The translations under genes and the position numbers were made by a program. Below, piece by piece: positions 36,300 through 45,835 of a stretch of 64,000 bases of DNA. Origin of the DNA: Phycisphaerae bacterium (GTDB lineage Bacteria; Planctomycetota; Phycisphaerae; Sedimentisphaerales; Anaerobacaceae); the NCBI GenBank assembly GCA_028714255.1, contig JAQTMR010000003.1, forward strand, positions 1 to 64,000, read 5' to 3'. Numbering within the stretch: the first letter of the stretch is position 1; the number at the start of each line of letters is the position of its first letter. The notes below the pieces were generated by a model. That model worked only from the letters and a program-made list of their open reading frames with translations, was not told where the DNA came from and searched no databases.

Positions 36300-37139
36300 T
36301 TTGTGGCGGTGGCTGTGACACTCGATATTGACGGCGACTGGTAGTGAGCCGATATGGCAGGGGGCGGTTTCGATTAGACAAGCCAGGGCGGTAGTGTCTC
36401 CGCCGAGGCCCTGCGGCCCCAGGCCGAGCGAATTAATCCGGGCAAGTAATTCCGCCTCAAGTTCTGCGTAAAACCGGTCGCTATTTTTTTGCTGGAGGTT
36501 TCGCAATAACGCTTTTTTGCTCAACAGGCAGCTCAATTCGAAATTGCCGCCCAAGCCTATACCGACAATAAGAGGCGGGCAGGCATCTGCGCCGGCCTGC
36601 TTTACAACGTCAACAATCCATTCGATTATTTCTTCTTTGCCAACGGTCGGATTGAACGTTTCGAATCGGCTCTTGTTTTCGCAGCCTGTGCCTTTGGTAA
36701 TAACGGTTATCTTTAACTTATCGCCCGGCACAATCTCGTGATGAATTACCGCGGGGGTGTTTGAGCCGGTATTTTTGCGATTATTCAGCGGGTCGGCGAC
36801 GATGCTTTTTCTTAGGAACCCGTTTTTATAACCGGCTGCGACGCCTGCGTTAATCGCATCGAACAATGTTTTTCCGTTACCAGCCTTGACAAACACTTCG
36901 CAGCCCTGCTCGATAAAAACCACCGCCAGGCCCGTATCCTGACAAAGCGGTATCTTTTCGCCCTTTGCGATGCCGGCATTTTCGATGAGTTGTTTCAATA
37001 TTTTCGCCGCGGCAGGATTGGATTCTTTCTGCAACGCGTCTTCAATAGCAGTTAGAACATCCGCCGGCAGTTCGTGTGCGCTTGCTATGCAAAGGGACTC
37101 GACGGTGCTGACTATTTTTTCGAATTCGATTTGCCGCAT
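36285..37139 (-). CDS. Class I fumarate hydratase, alpha subunit
   Basis: A 284-residue protein of the Fe-S fumarase/tartrate dehydratase alpha family, which converts fumarate and malate. Cluster-ligand cysteines are seen in IPLCQDTG, in the segment with GCENKSRFETF, and in the CLLSKK region; GPQGLGGDTTALA is the other family mark. The open frame starts with a TTG at 37148, but the ATG at 37139 follows an AGGCGG ribosome site and clears the upstream stop. The beta subunit is not adjacent or elsewhere in the window. It is the third gene of a leftward unit with the S55 and propeller genes. Confidence 0.9.
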   Translation of the reverse strand: MRQIEFEKIVSTVESLCIASAHELPADVLTAIEDALQKESNPAAAKILKQLIENAGIAKGEKIPLCQDTGLAVVFIEQGCEVFVKAGNGKTLFDAINAGVAAGYKNGFLRKSIVADPLNNRKNTGSNTPAVIHHEIVPGDKLKITVITKGTGCENKSRFETFNPTVGKEEIIEWIVDVVKQAGADACPPLIVGIGLGGNFELSCLLSKKALLRNLQQKNSDRFYAELEAELLARINSLGLGPQGLGGDTTALACLIETAPCHIGSLPVAVNIECHSHRHKSAVI

Positions 37140-37144
37140 AATGT

Positions 37145-39466
37145 TCAACCGCCTGTTACGGCAGCCTCGAAGGTTTTATACGTTGTATTTCCAACGGCAT
37201 CGGAAACCCTGACGGCGATTATATGCTCGCCGGGGCCGAGATTTTCGATGCCGATAGTGAACTCCTCGTCAGCAGTATCATAGACTAAATCGTCCGGCAC
37301 TGCGCTTATCCATTCGGCGTTGCTGTCAACAGTGTAATCCACTTCTCCGACTGCGCTTAGCTGGTCCGATACCCGCATCTTCAGCACCACAGCTTTTTGG
37401 TCGGCCTCGATAGAATAATCTTTAATATCCGGGGCGGTGTTGTCAACGACAATCGGCTCGGTTATCCTGCTGCCGGTCAATTTGGTCGCGGTGGTGTTGC
37501 TTCTTTCGTCGCTCGCGGTAACCCTGATTTCATATCTGCCGTCCTCGACCGTCTTGGCGTCCCATTCGAAGCTGTCTGGTTCCAGCATCTTTTCCAGTTC
37601 AATCCAGTTTTCTCTCCCGACTTTCCTGAAATCTATTTTGTAAATCAGCTCATCGTCATTATCATCTTTCGACTTATAGCTGATTTTGAACACGCCCGTT
37701 TTGTCCTGCAATTCGATTCTGTCGGCGCTGACCGATTCGACCTTCGGAGCAAGGTTGGGTACGGTATCGGCAACGGCGATTTCCCTTACAAGCGGACTTT
37801 TGCCGGGGTCTTCGGTCTGCAAAATAAGCTTATACTGGCAGAACCTGCCGAGGGGACATTGCAGCTGCATCGGCTCGGTAATTTCGACCGGCTCGGTCCA
37901 GGCTGAAAAAGTCGGGTCGTTAATATCACTGACGTTTCCGCTGCGGCAGGCGGCCTTGACTTTGCAGCTCTGCGGAATATCGGCTTCGATTTGCAGCTTT
38001 CCCCAGTTGGCGGGCTGGCCGGCGTCTATAAGGTCGGAAGTATAGGTCCCTTCGGAAGCGAACGTCTTGGCCAGTTTTATCAGCTTCGCGGGATTTGCCG
38101 TTCCGAGATAAATTTCGTCGTCGGCAACAGCTATCGCCGATACTTGCGACGCTTGTTCATCCTGATATATGATTGCCTTGTGCTCGGCGGCGGGGTCAAC
38201 GATATAAGCCAGACCATCGTTGCCTGTACCCACAAGCAGTTTTTGCTGCTGCGGGGACATACAGAAAAGAACCGCAGCCTCCGTGAATATATCCGTTACG
38301 TAGCCGTCTTTGGTTATCCTGTATATGTGACTGGCCTCGGCAGGCCGTTTAGGCATTTTCTGGAAGGGCATTTGTTTCGGCTGCAGTTCGTCGTTGATGT
38401 CCTTTCTGGTGTTGGCAATTTCCAGTCTCAATCCCTCTTCGGTTTCAGGGATACTTTTCTGCTGCTGCTCGAAGTCGGGCCGACCGGCCAAAGGAATCTG
38501 CCCTGTTAATTCAGCCGGCGTCTGAACCGCTCCGGCCGATGTCGCCGCCGCGTACAAATTGCCGTCCCCAGCAAATAGTAGCGAGGTAATCTCCATCTGG
38601 TCGCTGTCATACAAAACTGTCACCGTCTTATCGCGGGGATTTATCTTATAAACAAGTCCCCTCGTGTCACTGCCCGCGTAGAGGAAGCCATCCTGTCCGA
38701 CGGCAAGCGAGAGTATGTTTTTGTCGCGGCTGGCATAAAGAAGCTGCGGGTCTTTTCCAAAAGAATCGAGTTTGTAGATTTTTCCCTGCGGCCCGGTGCC
38801 CAAATAAATGTGGCCGGTGCCGTCAACAGCTATCGCAAATATATATTTGGCGTCGTCAGGCTCGAAAATCACTTCAGGCTCATTGATTTTGTCCGATTCG
38901 AAGCGATACAGAACGCATTTGTCGCCGCTTACGGCCGCCAAAAGCCTGCCTGCCACGTCGGTTGCCATCGCGAAAATATGTTTGTTCGCCAAATACTGCC
39001 AAGTCTCGACAATCTCGCCGGAACCTTCGATTAAATCTTCCTGCTCGTCTTCGTCAGTTTCTATATTTTCACTTTCTTCCGGTTCAGAGGGATATATTTT
39101 CGTTAATTTACCGAGGCTGTACCTGTAAATGCCGCCGTTGGGGCTTGTGCCGAGGTAGATTGTTCCGCCGTTTACAACGATACTGTTTATCGACCATGGC
39201 CCCGAGCCGGCTTCTTCGAAGTTTTCGATTATCACTTCCGCTGCCCGGCCAAGCTGAAGATTTCCCTCGGAGCCTATTATAACATCTTTCACCCGGCCTT
39301 TTAACAAGTCCTCACTGCTGCTGTGACGCGTGACCTTACTGGTAACGGCCCAACAACAGGAGCCGGACAAATAAAATGCGAGTAAAAAACCAAAAACGCA
39401 AAACCACAGCGTAAGACTGAAAAGTCCCGAATTTTCAGTTACAGTTTTTCGTCTTTCGATTCTCAT
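37145..39466 (-). CDS. Exported beta-propeller protein with C-terminal Ig-like domains
   Basis: The protein has 773 residues. A hydrophobic segment at about 17-40 is a signal or anchor. About residues 75-460 carry propeller blades of the form GHIYLGTGPQGKIYKLD, GFLYAGSDTRGLVYKIN and GNLYAAATSAGAVQ. The rest looks like fibronectin/Ig-type beta domains (VDNTAPDI, AVRVSDAVGN). It is probably anchored and faces the outside or periplasm, with a binding or sensing role. AGGAGAGG precedes the ATG, 14 bases after the S55 peptidase gene. Confidence 0.8.
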   Translation of the reverse strand: MRIERRKTVTENSGLFSLTLWFCVFGFLLAFYLSGSCCWAVTSKVTRHSSSEDLLKGRVKDVIIGSEGNLQLGRAAEVIIENFEEAGSGPWSINSIVVNGGTIYLGTSPNGGIYRYSLGKLTKIYPSEPEESENIETDEDEQEDLIEGSGEIVETWQYLANKHIFAMATDVAGRLLAAVSGDKCVLYRFESDKINEPEVIFEPDDAKYIFAIAVDGTGHIYLGTGPQGKIYKLDSFGKDPQLLYASRDKNILSLAVGQDGFLYAGSDTRGLVYKINPRDKTVTVLYDSDQMEITSLLFAGDGNLYAAATSAGAVQTPAELTGQIPLAGRPDFEQQQKSIPETEEGLRLEIANTRKDINDELQPKQMPFQKMPKRPAEASHIYRITKDGYVTDIFTEAAVLFCMSPQQQKLLVGTGNDGLAYIVDPAAEHKAIIYQDEQASQVSAIAVADDEIYLGTANPAKLIKLAKTFASEGTYTSDLIDAGQPANWGKLQIEADIPQSCKVKAACRSGNVSDINDPTFSAWTEPVEITEPMQLQCPLGRFCQYKLILQTEDPGKSPLVREIAVADTVPNLAPKVESVSADRIELQDKTGVFKISYKSKDDNDDELIYKIDFRKVGRENWIELEKMLEPDSFEWDAKTVEDGRYEIRVTASDERSNTTATKLTGSRITEPIVVDNTAPDIKDYSIEADQKAVVLKMRVSDQLSAVGEVDYTVDSNAEWISAVPDDLVYDTADEEFTIGIENLGPGEHIIAVRVSDAVGNTTYKTFEAAVTGG

Positions 39467-39479
39467 TTACCTCTCCTAA

Positions 39480-41351
39480 TTATTCTTCCACTGTTATATT
39501 CATCACTTTTTCATCGATAATAACGGTGCCTGTCACCAGGCTTTCTTCGAGCCAGGTCAGGTGCGGCTGGCTTGTCAATGCTCTTTTCGCATCCTGCAGA
39601 AGCAATACTTTAGTAGCCGGCAAGTCAGGAAGTTCGGCCTTTTCCACCGAAACGCCGCCGGGCGGCAAAACCAAAAGGCAATATAATTTGTCCCTGCCGA
39701 TGCCAAGAAGGTTATTCATTGCCTCGATAAGGGTTTCGATGTTCTGGGGGACAAATTTATACGGCGCAGCTGTCATAAGAAACTGCTGGTAGCCGTATCC
39801 GCCGCACACCATTAAATTATACTTACCCGGCGGCAACTCGGAAGGTACTTTCAGGCTGCAGCGGTATTTTTTCTTCTCGGCAAGGAAAGATTCCACAACG
39901 ATAGTGACATCTACCTGCTGGCCGGCTTTGACCGTCGAATCGGACAAATCGACCGACCATATTCTCGAAGAGCTGTTTTTCGCAACTACGCGAACGTCAA
40001 AATCAATAGATTTTATGTTCACTTTCTCGTACGGATTATTTAGTAGTACCGCAACAGGGCCTGTGGTTTCTTCGAGCATCTCATCCAGGCCGGCCCCTGT
40101 TGAGATATTTTCGAAAGCAACAGGCTCGGCGCCTTCCAGGCCGATGGTTACCTTATATTCGAGCGTATGGTCGGGCGGCAAATCACCGAGCATAAGAGTT
40201 GCGCCCGCCACAGCCGAGCGAAGCACAAGAGGCGTAAGCATCTGATTGTCGGCCATACGGCAGTTGTACACCCGCTTTTCGGCTTCATTGTAACGGTCAA
40301 TCGTTATCACCAGCGGTATCATTTTCGCCTTTGCGCCGATTCGGCCGTAAACCGCTGCAGTTTCATCCGCAGTCAGGGCACCGACAATTTCGATGGGGCC
40401 GGCTAATTTGAAAGAACGAACAACACTCGATACTATGGTATGTACCCGGCCGGTGGCCATCGGTAAATCAATTGCTCCGCTGCCGAGAAAATCGTGCCCG
40501 AAGCCATACACCTTATCACCGACAACCTCTGTCGTCGTGCCAACCGCGGCCATTGATATATCGCCGGTTACCAGCGGAACAACAAGACAAGCCCCTGGAG
40601 CCAACCGGACGTCATTCGGCCGGCAAACATCTTCTACCGCGTTAGATGTCCCTCCGCCTGCTATACCCGAAACGGCGACAAGGCCGAAAGGCTCAACCGA
40701 GGTGTTCAATTGTTCGCAAACTTTGTCCGGCAAACCGGTGGTAATTAACGGGCAGGGTAAAAAAGTCATACCGGCCTGAGCGTTTTTTGCCGAAAGCCGA
40801 CCCGAAGCCGGGCCTTTAGTTGTAATCTGCCTGTTAATTTCAGCAAAATCAATCGGCTTGGAAAAATCAAATCCAAAAGCGGGCTGCCGGAAATTTCCCG
40901 CAGTCGCAGATTTTTGTACTGTATTTTGCTGATGCCCGACCATGAGCATATCTTTAATCGGCATCACACCATAGAGCGGGTCCTTGCTGAAATAGAATGC
41001 GAACGACAACGCCCCGGCGAGTCTGCCGTCTATATAAACGGGTGAACCGCTGCAGCCCCAGACCGGGCCGCTGTGGATAAAACGTTCATCCGTGCCCTGG
41101 ACCAAAATTATATCTCTGCCCGGGGCCATATTGCGGACAATGCTTAAAACCTTCAGTCCGAATTTCTCTATCTCGGTGCCGTTATAAATAGTGAGGCAAT
41201 ACGCCTCCATCCCAGGGGCAATTTCATCGACGCTGATATATTTTGCCGGGTCCCAAACGTCATCAGCGGCGTTTTCGGCCCAGCAAAGAGGGCAAAACGA
41301 AAACAGCAGAAAAAATAAAACTGCTTTGGACTTTGTGAAAAATTCGAGCAT
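39480..41351 (-). CDS. SpoIVB-like S55 serine peptidase, exported
   Basis: The protein has 623 residues. A signal peptide (about 1-25, SFCPLCWA) precedes IAPGMEAYCLTI, which resembles the region ahead of the S55 domain, and WGCSGSPVYIDGRLAGA at about 98-114, matching the SGSP catalytic serine box of SpoIVB peptidase. The middle contains a long beta-rich domain, and the C-terminal region is unassigned. In sporulating Firmicutes SpoIVB signals to an intramembrane protease, but its role here is unknown. It is the first gene of the unit with the propeller and fumarase genes. Confidence 0.75.
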   Translation of the reverse strand: MLEFFTKSKAVLFFLLFSFCPLCWAENAADDVWDPAKYISVDEIAPGMEAYCLTIYNGTEIEKFGLKVLSIVRNMAPGRDIILVQGTDERFIHSGPVWGCSGSPVYIDGRLAGALSFAFYFSKDPLYGVMPIKDMLMVGHQQNTVQKSATAGNFRQPAFGFDFSKPIDFAEINRQITTKGPASGRLSAKNAQAGMTFLPCPLITTGLPDKVCEQLNTSVEPFGLVAVSGIAGGGTSNAVEDVCRPNDVRLAPGACLVVPLVTGDISMAAVGTTTEVVGDKVYGFGHDFLGSGAIDLPMATGRVHTIVSSVVRSFKLAGPIEIVGALTADETAAVYGRIGAKAKMIPLVITIDRYNEAEKRVYNCRMADNQMLTPLVLRSAVAGATLMLGDLPPDHTLEYKVTIGLEGAEPVAFENISTGAGLDEMLEETTGPVAVLLNNPYEKVNIKSIDFDVRVVAKNSSSRIWSVDLSDSTVKAGQQVDVTIVVESFLAEKKKYRCSLKVPSELPPGKYNLMVCGGYGYQQFLMTAAPYKFVPQNIETLIEAMNNLLGIGRDKLYCLLVLPPGGVSVEKAELPDLPATKVLLLQDAKRALTSQPHLTWLEESLVTGTVIIDEKVMNITVEE

Positions 41352-41404
41352 CTACAGCCTTTCGGACGATTATTATTGGAGATTTTAGTCGTCAAACAGA
41401 GCCA

Positions 41405-41433
41405 TTGCAAGACAAAACAATTTCTGTTATACT
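41405..41433 (+). promoter_or_regulatory. Sigma-70-like promoter for the 41493 gene
   Basis: TTGCAA (41405-41410) and TATACT (41428-41433) are separated by 17 bases. Transcription would start about 53 bases before the ATG at 41493. Confidence 0.5.
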
Positions 41434-41492
41434 ATCCGGCTGAGTTTAATTACGAACACTAATCTATTTTAGAACGGGAATGGAAAAAAGAA

Positions 41493-42278
41493 ATGAAGTC
41501 TGAACATCGCCACCAATTAAAAACCAACGAATTAGCCGAGTGGATAGCAAACTTCCCCCAATGGACAAAAGAAAATCTCAGAATGATTATCTATATTTCG
41601 GTACTTACTGTTGTGGTCGCTGCGGTATATTTCTGGAAAGTATATGAAAAAGGAATAGTCTCCTCCCGCGAACAGCTTGAGATTACAAACTTTATCTCTC
41701 AAATATCGCAGAGCAAAACTCAAATCATTCAGTCCCAGGTTCAGGGTATAGATACTTCTTATGTTCTCATTCAGGCCGCCGACAGCCTCCGAAACATCGC
41801 GCAAAATACGAAAGAAAAGCAAATGGCCGCTCTGGCACTGATTAAACAAGCGGACGCGCTGCGGACGGAATTGCATTACCGCTTTGGGAACATAAGCAAG
41901 CCCGACCTGGAAGCCCAGATAAGCCGGGCAAAGGACAGCTACGCCGAAGCAATAGAGAAATCATCGGCCAACCCGTCGTTAACGGCTGCAGCTAAGCTGG
42001 GTCTTGGATTGTGTGAAGAGGAACTCGAAAATTTCGAGCAGGCAAAGCAAATATACGGCGAAATAACCGCAAACGCCGACTTCGAGAGCACCGTCGCCGC
42101 GGCCCAGGCAAAACAGCGCCTTCTCACAATGGCTGATTACCAGCAAAAGGTGGTCCTGCGCCCGTCGCCGAAACGGGCTGACAGCGAACCTCTCCAGCCG
42201 CAGATTAAACTCGAATCGCCTGAGAGTTTCCAGGAAGGCACGCTTGAAAACTCCGACCTCGACCTGTCCGGCCAATAA
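41493..42278 (+). CDS. YfgM-like membrane TPR protein
   Basis: The protein has 261 residues with an N-terminal cytoplasmic piece, one TM helix at about 30-47 (MIIYISVLTVVVAAVYFW) and TPR-like helices outside (SRAKDSYAEAIEKSSANPSLTAAAKLG and the next pair). This matches YfgM/BamD-related proteins that help export and outer-membrane assembly. The C-terminal 40 residues are Pro/Glu/Ser-rich. A promoter-like pair lies 60 bases upstream. It precedes rluD by 15 bases. Confidence 0.7.
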   Translation: MKSEHRHQLKTNELAEWIANFPQWTKENLRMIIYISVLTVVVAAVYFWKVYEKGIVSSREQLEITNFISQISQSKTQIIQSQVQGIDTSYVLIQAADSLRNIAQNTKEKQMAALALIKQADALRTELHYRFGNISKPDLEAQISRAKDSYAEAIEKSSANPSLTAAAKLGLGLCEEELENFEQAKQIYGEITANADFESTVAAAQAKQRLLTMADYQQKVVLRPSPKRADSEPLQPQIKLESPESFQEGTLENSDLDLSGQ

Positions 42279-42293
42279 TATGAGCGAGGCCAG

Positions 42294-43277
42294 ATGCAAG
42301 ATGCGAATACAGACAGCGGACGCTTAACAGTTCAGGTCGGAAACCCAATCAAGGAACGCCGGATTGATAAATACCTCCACGGCCGATTCAGCAACTTCAG
42401 CAGGGTTATGCTCCAGGAGGCAATAAAAGCCGGAGGCGTCAAGGTCAACGGCAAAGCAGTAAAGCCCAGCTTTAAGATAAGCCCCGGGGACAAAATCGAG
42501 CTGAAACTGCCAGAACCGCCGGGCAAAGATATTTTGCCCGAGGACATCCCGCTGAATATCATTTACGAGGACGATGATATAATCGTGCTCAACAAACAGC
42601 CAGATATGGTTGTTCATCCCGCCCGCAGCAACACGTACGGCACTTTGGTGAACGCCCTGGCTTTCTACTCGGACAAGCTGTCGAGCGGTCTTGGCGAGTT
42701 CCGCCCCGGCATCGTGCATCGGCTCGACAAGAACACCACCGGCGTTATGGTCGTTACCAAAAACGACATCGCACAGTGGAAAATCGCCAAACAATTCGAG
42801 CAGCGCAAGACCAAAAAAAGCTACCTCGCCATTGTTCACGGTACACCTGAACTGACAGCCGACCGCATAAACGCGCCGCTCGGCGTCCACCCGAAAATAA
42901 GAGTTAAATACGCAGTCAGGCCCGAAACCGGCAGGGAAGCAATCACTTTTTATGAAGTCATCGAGGCCTTTCGAGGTTTTTCTCTGCTGGAAATGACACC
43001 CAAAACCGGCAGAACGCATCAGATTCGCGTTCATTTATCCTCTATTAAGCACCCGATTGTAGCTGATGATATGTACGGCGGAAAACTCGTCTATCCCTGG
43101 CAACTGGCTGATGAAGCTCCGGCTTTGCAGGAACCGGTTATAAGCCGAGTCGCCCTGCACGCGTGGACGCTCGAATTCAATCACCCGACGACTAAAAAGC
43201 AGGTAAAATTCGAAGCGCCGCTGCCCCAGGATATGCAGAACTTGCTTGATATGCTGAGAAAATATCGAAAACTCTGA
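42294..43277 (+). CDS. rluD: Large-subunit pseudouridine synthase RluD family
   Basis: The protein has 327 residues. An S4 RNA-binding domain covers about 18-80 (RIDKYLHGRFSNFSR). The catalytic segment is HRLDKNTTGVMVVTKN with the nucleophilic Asp, and TGRTHQIRVHL lies near the end. It isomerises uridines in helix 69 of 23S rRNA; RluD is the nearest type, although RluC-like activity cannot be excluded. GAGG precedes the ATG. It probably forms an operon with the 41493 gene. Confidence 0.93.
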   Translation: MQDANTDSGRLTVQVGNPIKERRIDKYLHGRFSNFSRVMLQEAIKAGGVKVNGKAVKPSFKISPGDKIELKLPEPPGKDILPEDIPLNIIYEDDDIIVLNKQPDMVVHPARSNTYGTLVNALAFYSDKLSSGLGEFRPGIVHRLDKNTTGVMVVTKNDIAQWKIAKQFEQRKTKKSYLAIVHGTPELTADRINAPLGVHPKIRVKYAVRPETGREAITFYEVIEAFRGFSLLEMTPKTGRTHQIRVHLSSIKHPIVADDMYGGKLVYPWQLADEAPALQEPVISRVALHAWTLEFNHPTTKKQVKFEAPLPQDMQNLLDMLRKYRKL

Positions 43278-43287
43278 CACTCCTCTG

Positions 43288-43977
43288 TCATTCCTGCGGC
43301 AGTTTCGCAAGGTCGGCATCGGAGCCTGCGACTATCAGGAGGTCGTCTTTATAAATAATCGTTTCGGGCATAGGGACATTCGTAATCCCGCTCTTTTCGC
43401 TCTTTTCCGGCTTACTGTTCTCGCCCCTTTTGATGGCAACTAAGTTGATACTGTATTTCTGCCGAAGCTGCAAATCCATCACCGTCTTGCCGTCGAAACT
43501 GGCCGGTGCTTTTATCCTCGCCAGGCTGTAGCCGGGCGCGAAATCCATTTTCTCTCCGATTTGCGGCGCGATAAGTTTATACGCCCATCTCTGTGCGGAT
43601 TCGATTTCAGGATAAATAACGTCGGTGGCGCCTATTTTGGAAAAAACCTCTCCCGCGATGGGGTCTTCCGCTCTGGCGAATATTTCTTTCACCCCTATTT
43701 GGCGAAGGTTAACCACCGTCAAAATTGCCGACTCGAAACCCTGTCCCGTCCCCTGTCCTATGCCGACGATGGCAACGTCCATCTTATCAACGCCCTGTGC
43801 TTTCAGCGCTTCTTCGTCGGTGCTGTCAAGCCTGACCGCGTGACTTACCTGGTCGCGAACCGCATCTATTTCCTCCCTGTCTTTGTCGATGGCGATAACT
43901 TCCGCGCCGCTCATCGCCAGAGAGATAGCCAGTTTTTTGCCGAATCTTCCCAAACCTATCACAGCAAAGCGTTTCAT
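43288..43977 (-). CDS. trkA: Potassium uptake regulatory subunit TrkA/KtrA
   Basis: A 229-residue single RCK protein. The Rossmann segment FAVIGLGRFGKKLAISLAMSG and the acidic AIDKDREEI bind NAD(H) or ATP, and a TrkA-C domain covers the last third. It gates TrkH/KtrB channels from the cytoplasmic side. The frame extends to 43992, but the ATG at 43977 has GGGAG upstream and begins MKRFAVIG as expected. It lies directly downstream of two TrkH genes on the same strand. Confidence 0.93.
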   Translation of the reverse strand: MKRFAVIGLGRFGKKLAISLAMSGAEVIAIDKDREEIDAVRDQVSHAVRLDSTDEEALKAQGVDKMDVAIVGIGQGTGQGFESAILTVVNLRQIGVKEIFARAEDPIAGEVFSKIGATDVIYPEIESAQRWAYKLIAPQIGEKMDFAPGYSLARIKAPASFDGKTVMDLQLRQKYSINLVAIKRGENSKPEKSEKSGITNVPMPETIIYKDDLLIVAGSDADLAKLPQE

Positions 43978-44018
43978 AATACTAACTCCCATCTTGGTTA
44001 AATTACCAGCTGCCGAAT

Positions 44019-45791
44019 CTACCCGACAATTACCGACTCCTGCGGATAGTTATATCGGGCCGGCTTCAGGTTGAATGTCAGCGCTGCCAATAGTGCCAAC
44101 GGCCCCAGTCTGCCGATAAGCATAACTGCAATAATAATCAACTTGCCCGCCGCTGTCAACGAAGGCGTTATGCCGGCGGTAAGGCCGACTGTTCCGAGTG
44201 CCGAGGCCGCTTCGAAGAAAATATCCGACATCGTAAAGCCACAGTCTCTTTCGGTGATGCTCAGCGCCATCACCGTAACGAATAAAACCACAACGAAAAC
44301 CAGGGTAACGGTAATCGCTCTTCCTATGACCGCCATACCCATCGACCGCTTAAACATCTCGACTTCGTGGCGTTTTCGCAAGGTCGCCAAAACAGCCATT
44401 ATTACCACGGCTAAAGTCACCGTCTTTATTCCGCCTGCGGTCGAGCCGGGCGAGCCTCCGACGAACATAAGCAAAATCAGAACAAATTTACTCTGCGCCG
44501 ACATCGCCGAAATATCGACGGTATTAAAACCGGTTGTCCGAGCTGAAATCGATTGAAAGAACGCCCCGGCAATCCCGATAGTTCCGTCGCCCGTATAATG
44601 CTCGAACAAAAGAATACCTAACGTACCCAGAACTATCAGGATGGCGCTTACGCTAAGAACAATCTTGGTCTGCAATTGCATTCTTCTCGGCGCTTCCATT
44701 GAAAAGCGGTATTGTTTACTGAACAGTTTTTTGAAGAACCGCTTTGTCCTGTCGAACGCGATATTAGCCAGGTTGTAAAGCACGCCGAAGCCAAGCCCGC
44801 CGAAAATCATCAGCGGACAAATTACCGCGTATATCTGCCAGCTTTTGCTGTAGCCGACGAAACTATCTCCTAATAAACTGAAACCCGCGTTGCAGAAAGC
44901 GCTAATCGAATGAAATATACTGTAGAACCACTGCTGGTTAACATCACCGACCCTGCCGGGTACATCATGCCACATCCCGAAAATGCTGACCGCACCGGCG
45001 GCCTCGATAAGCATTGTCCACGCAAAGATAAAAACTATCATATTGCTTATTCGCCCGAGCGTGCTTGCGCTTAGTAAATCCTGCATCGCCACTTTTTCCC
45101 GCAAACCGGCTTGGCCAAGCAATAGGGCGATAACGGCGCCGAAGACTACTATACCAAGACCACCGAGTTGAATCAGTCCGAGGATAATCACCTGCCCCAT
45201 CTGGCTGAAGTCCTGCCCCGTGTCCCTGACGATAAGCCCCGTGACACAAGTTGCGCTGGTCGCCGTGAACAGGGCATCGATAGGACTAATCTTGACTGAT
45301 TCTACCGACGACCTCGGCAATGCAAGCAGGCCTGCCCCTGCGATTATTAATACGAGAAAACTGACAAGCAAAGTCTTCGTAGGGTTCTTGCCCGATGCCG
45401 CTAATGTCACCGATGTAATGCAAATCTTGGTGACCACCTCGATAACCAGATAAATGCCAACCGCCAACTGCCTGACTTTCCCAGGCTCGAACATTCCGAA
45501 CCATCGCCCGGAGCCGAAAATAATTACGCCCAGAGCAATCAAAAGCGGAAATTCGTACCAGTTAGCAAGCAAATACTCTTTTGTTGACTCAGCGTTGAAA
45601 AAACGAATTACTTTCCCGACAATGAAAACGCACAGCAGGGTAATCTGGACATTAAGCAAAATCCATGTCGGCACCACCGGCTCATAAAAACCGAACAGCA
45701 TAACGAAAGATGCCACCACGATTGCCGAGGTTATTACCTTTATGCCGATTAAGACTTTTTCCAATCCGTTGTTTTTGTAATGTATCTGCAT
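44019..45791 (-). CDS. trkH: TrkH/KtrB-type K+ transporter, paralogue 1
   Basis: A 590-residue membrane protein. The start chosen is the ATG at 45791 (MQIHYKNNG), because the 50 residues encoded upstream are basic and non-family-like. Four P-loop-like segments are clear: ATSATCVTGLIV, HSISAFCNAGFSLL, SARTTGFNTVDIS and ASALGTVGLTAGI, each with the Gly of the selectivity filter. Extra N-terminal TM helices (about 20-130) exceed a normal TrkH core. It forms the K+ pathway together with TrkA. The second paralogue ends 44 bases upstream. Confidence 0.9.
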   Translation of the reverse strand: MQIHYKNNGLEKVLIGIKVITSAIVVASFVMLFGFYEPVVPTWILLNVQITLLCVFIVGKVIRFFNAESTKEYLLANWYEFPLLIALGVIIFGSGRWFGMFEPGKVRQLAVGIYLVIEVVTKICITSVTLAASGKNPTKTLLVSFLVLIIAGAGLLALPRSSVESVKISPIDALFTATSATCVTGLIVRDTGQDFSQMGQVIILGLIQLGGLGIVVFGAVIALLLGQAGLREKVAMQDLLSASTLGRISNMIVFIFAWTMLIEAAGAVSIFGMWHDVPGRVGDVNQQWFYSIFHSISAFCNAGFSLLGDSFVGYSKSWQIYAVICPLMIFGGLGFGVLYNLANIAFDRTKRFFKKLFSKQYRFSMEAPRRMQLQTKIVLSVSAILIVLGTLGILLFEHYTGDGTIGIAGAFFQSISARTTGFNTVDISAMSAQSKFVLILLMFVGGSPGSTAGGIKTVTLAVVIMAVLATLRKRHEVEMFKRSMGMAVIGRAITVTLVFVVVLFVTVMALSITERDCGFTMSDIFFEAASALGTVGLTAGITPSLTAAGKLIIIAVMLIGRLGPLALLAALTFNLKPARYNYPQESVIVG

Positions 45792-45835
45792 AAAAATAAG
45801 AATCCTTTGACTCTTGGTGACAAACTTACAGAAAG

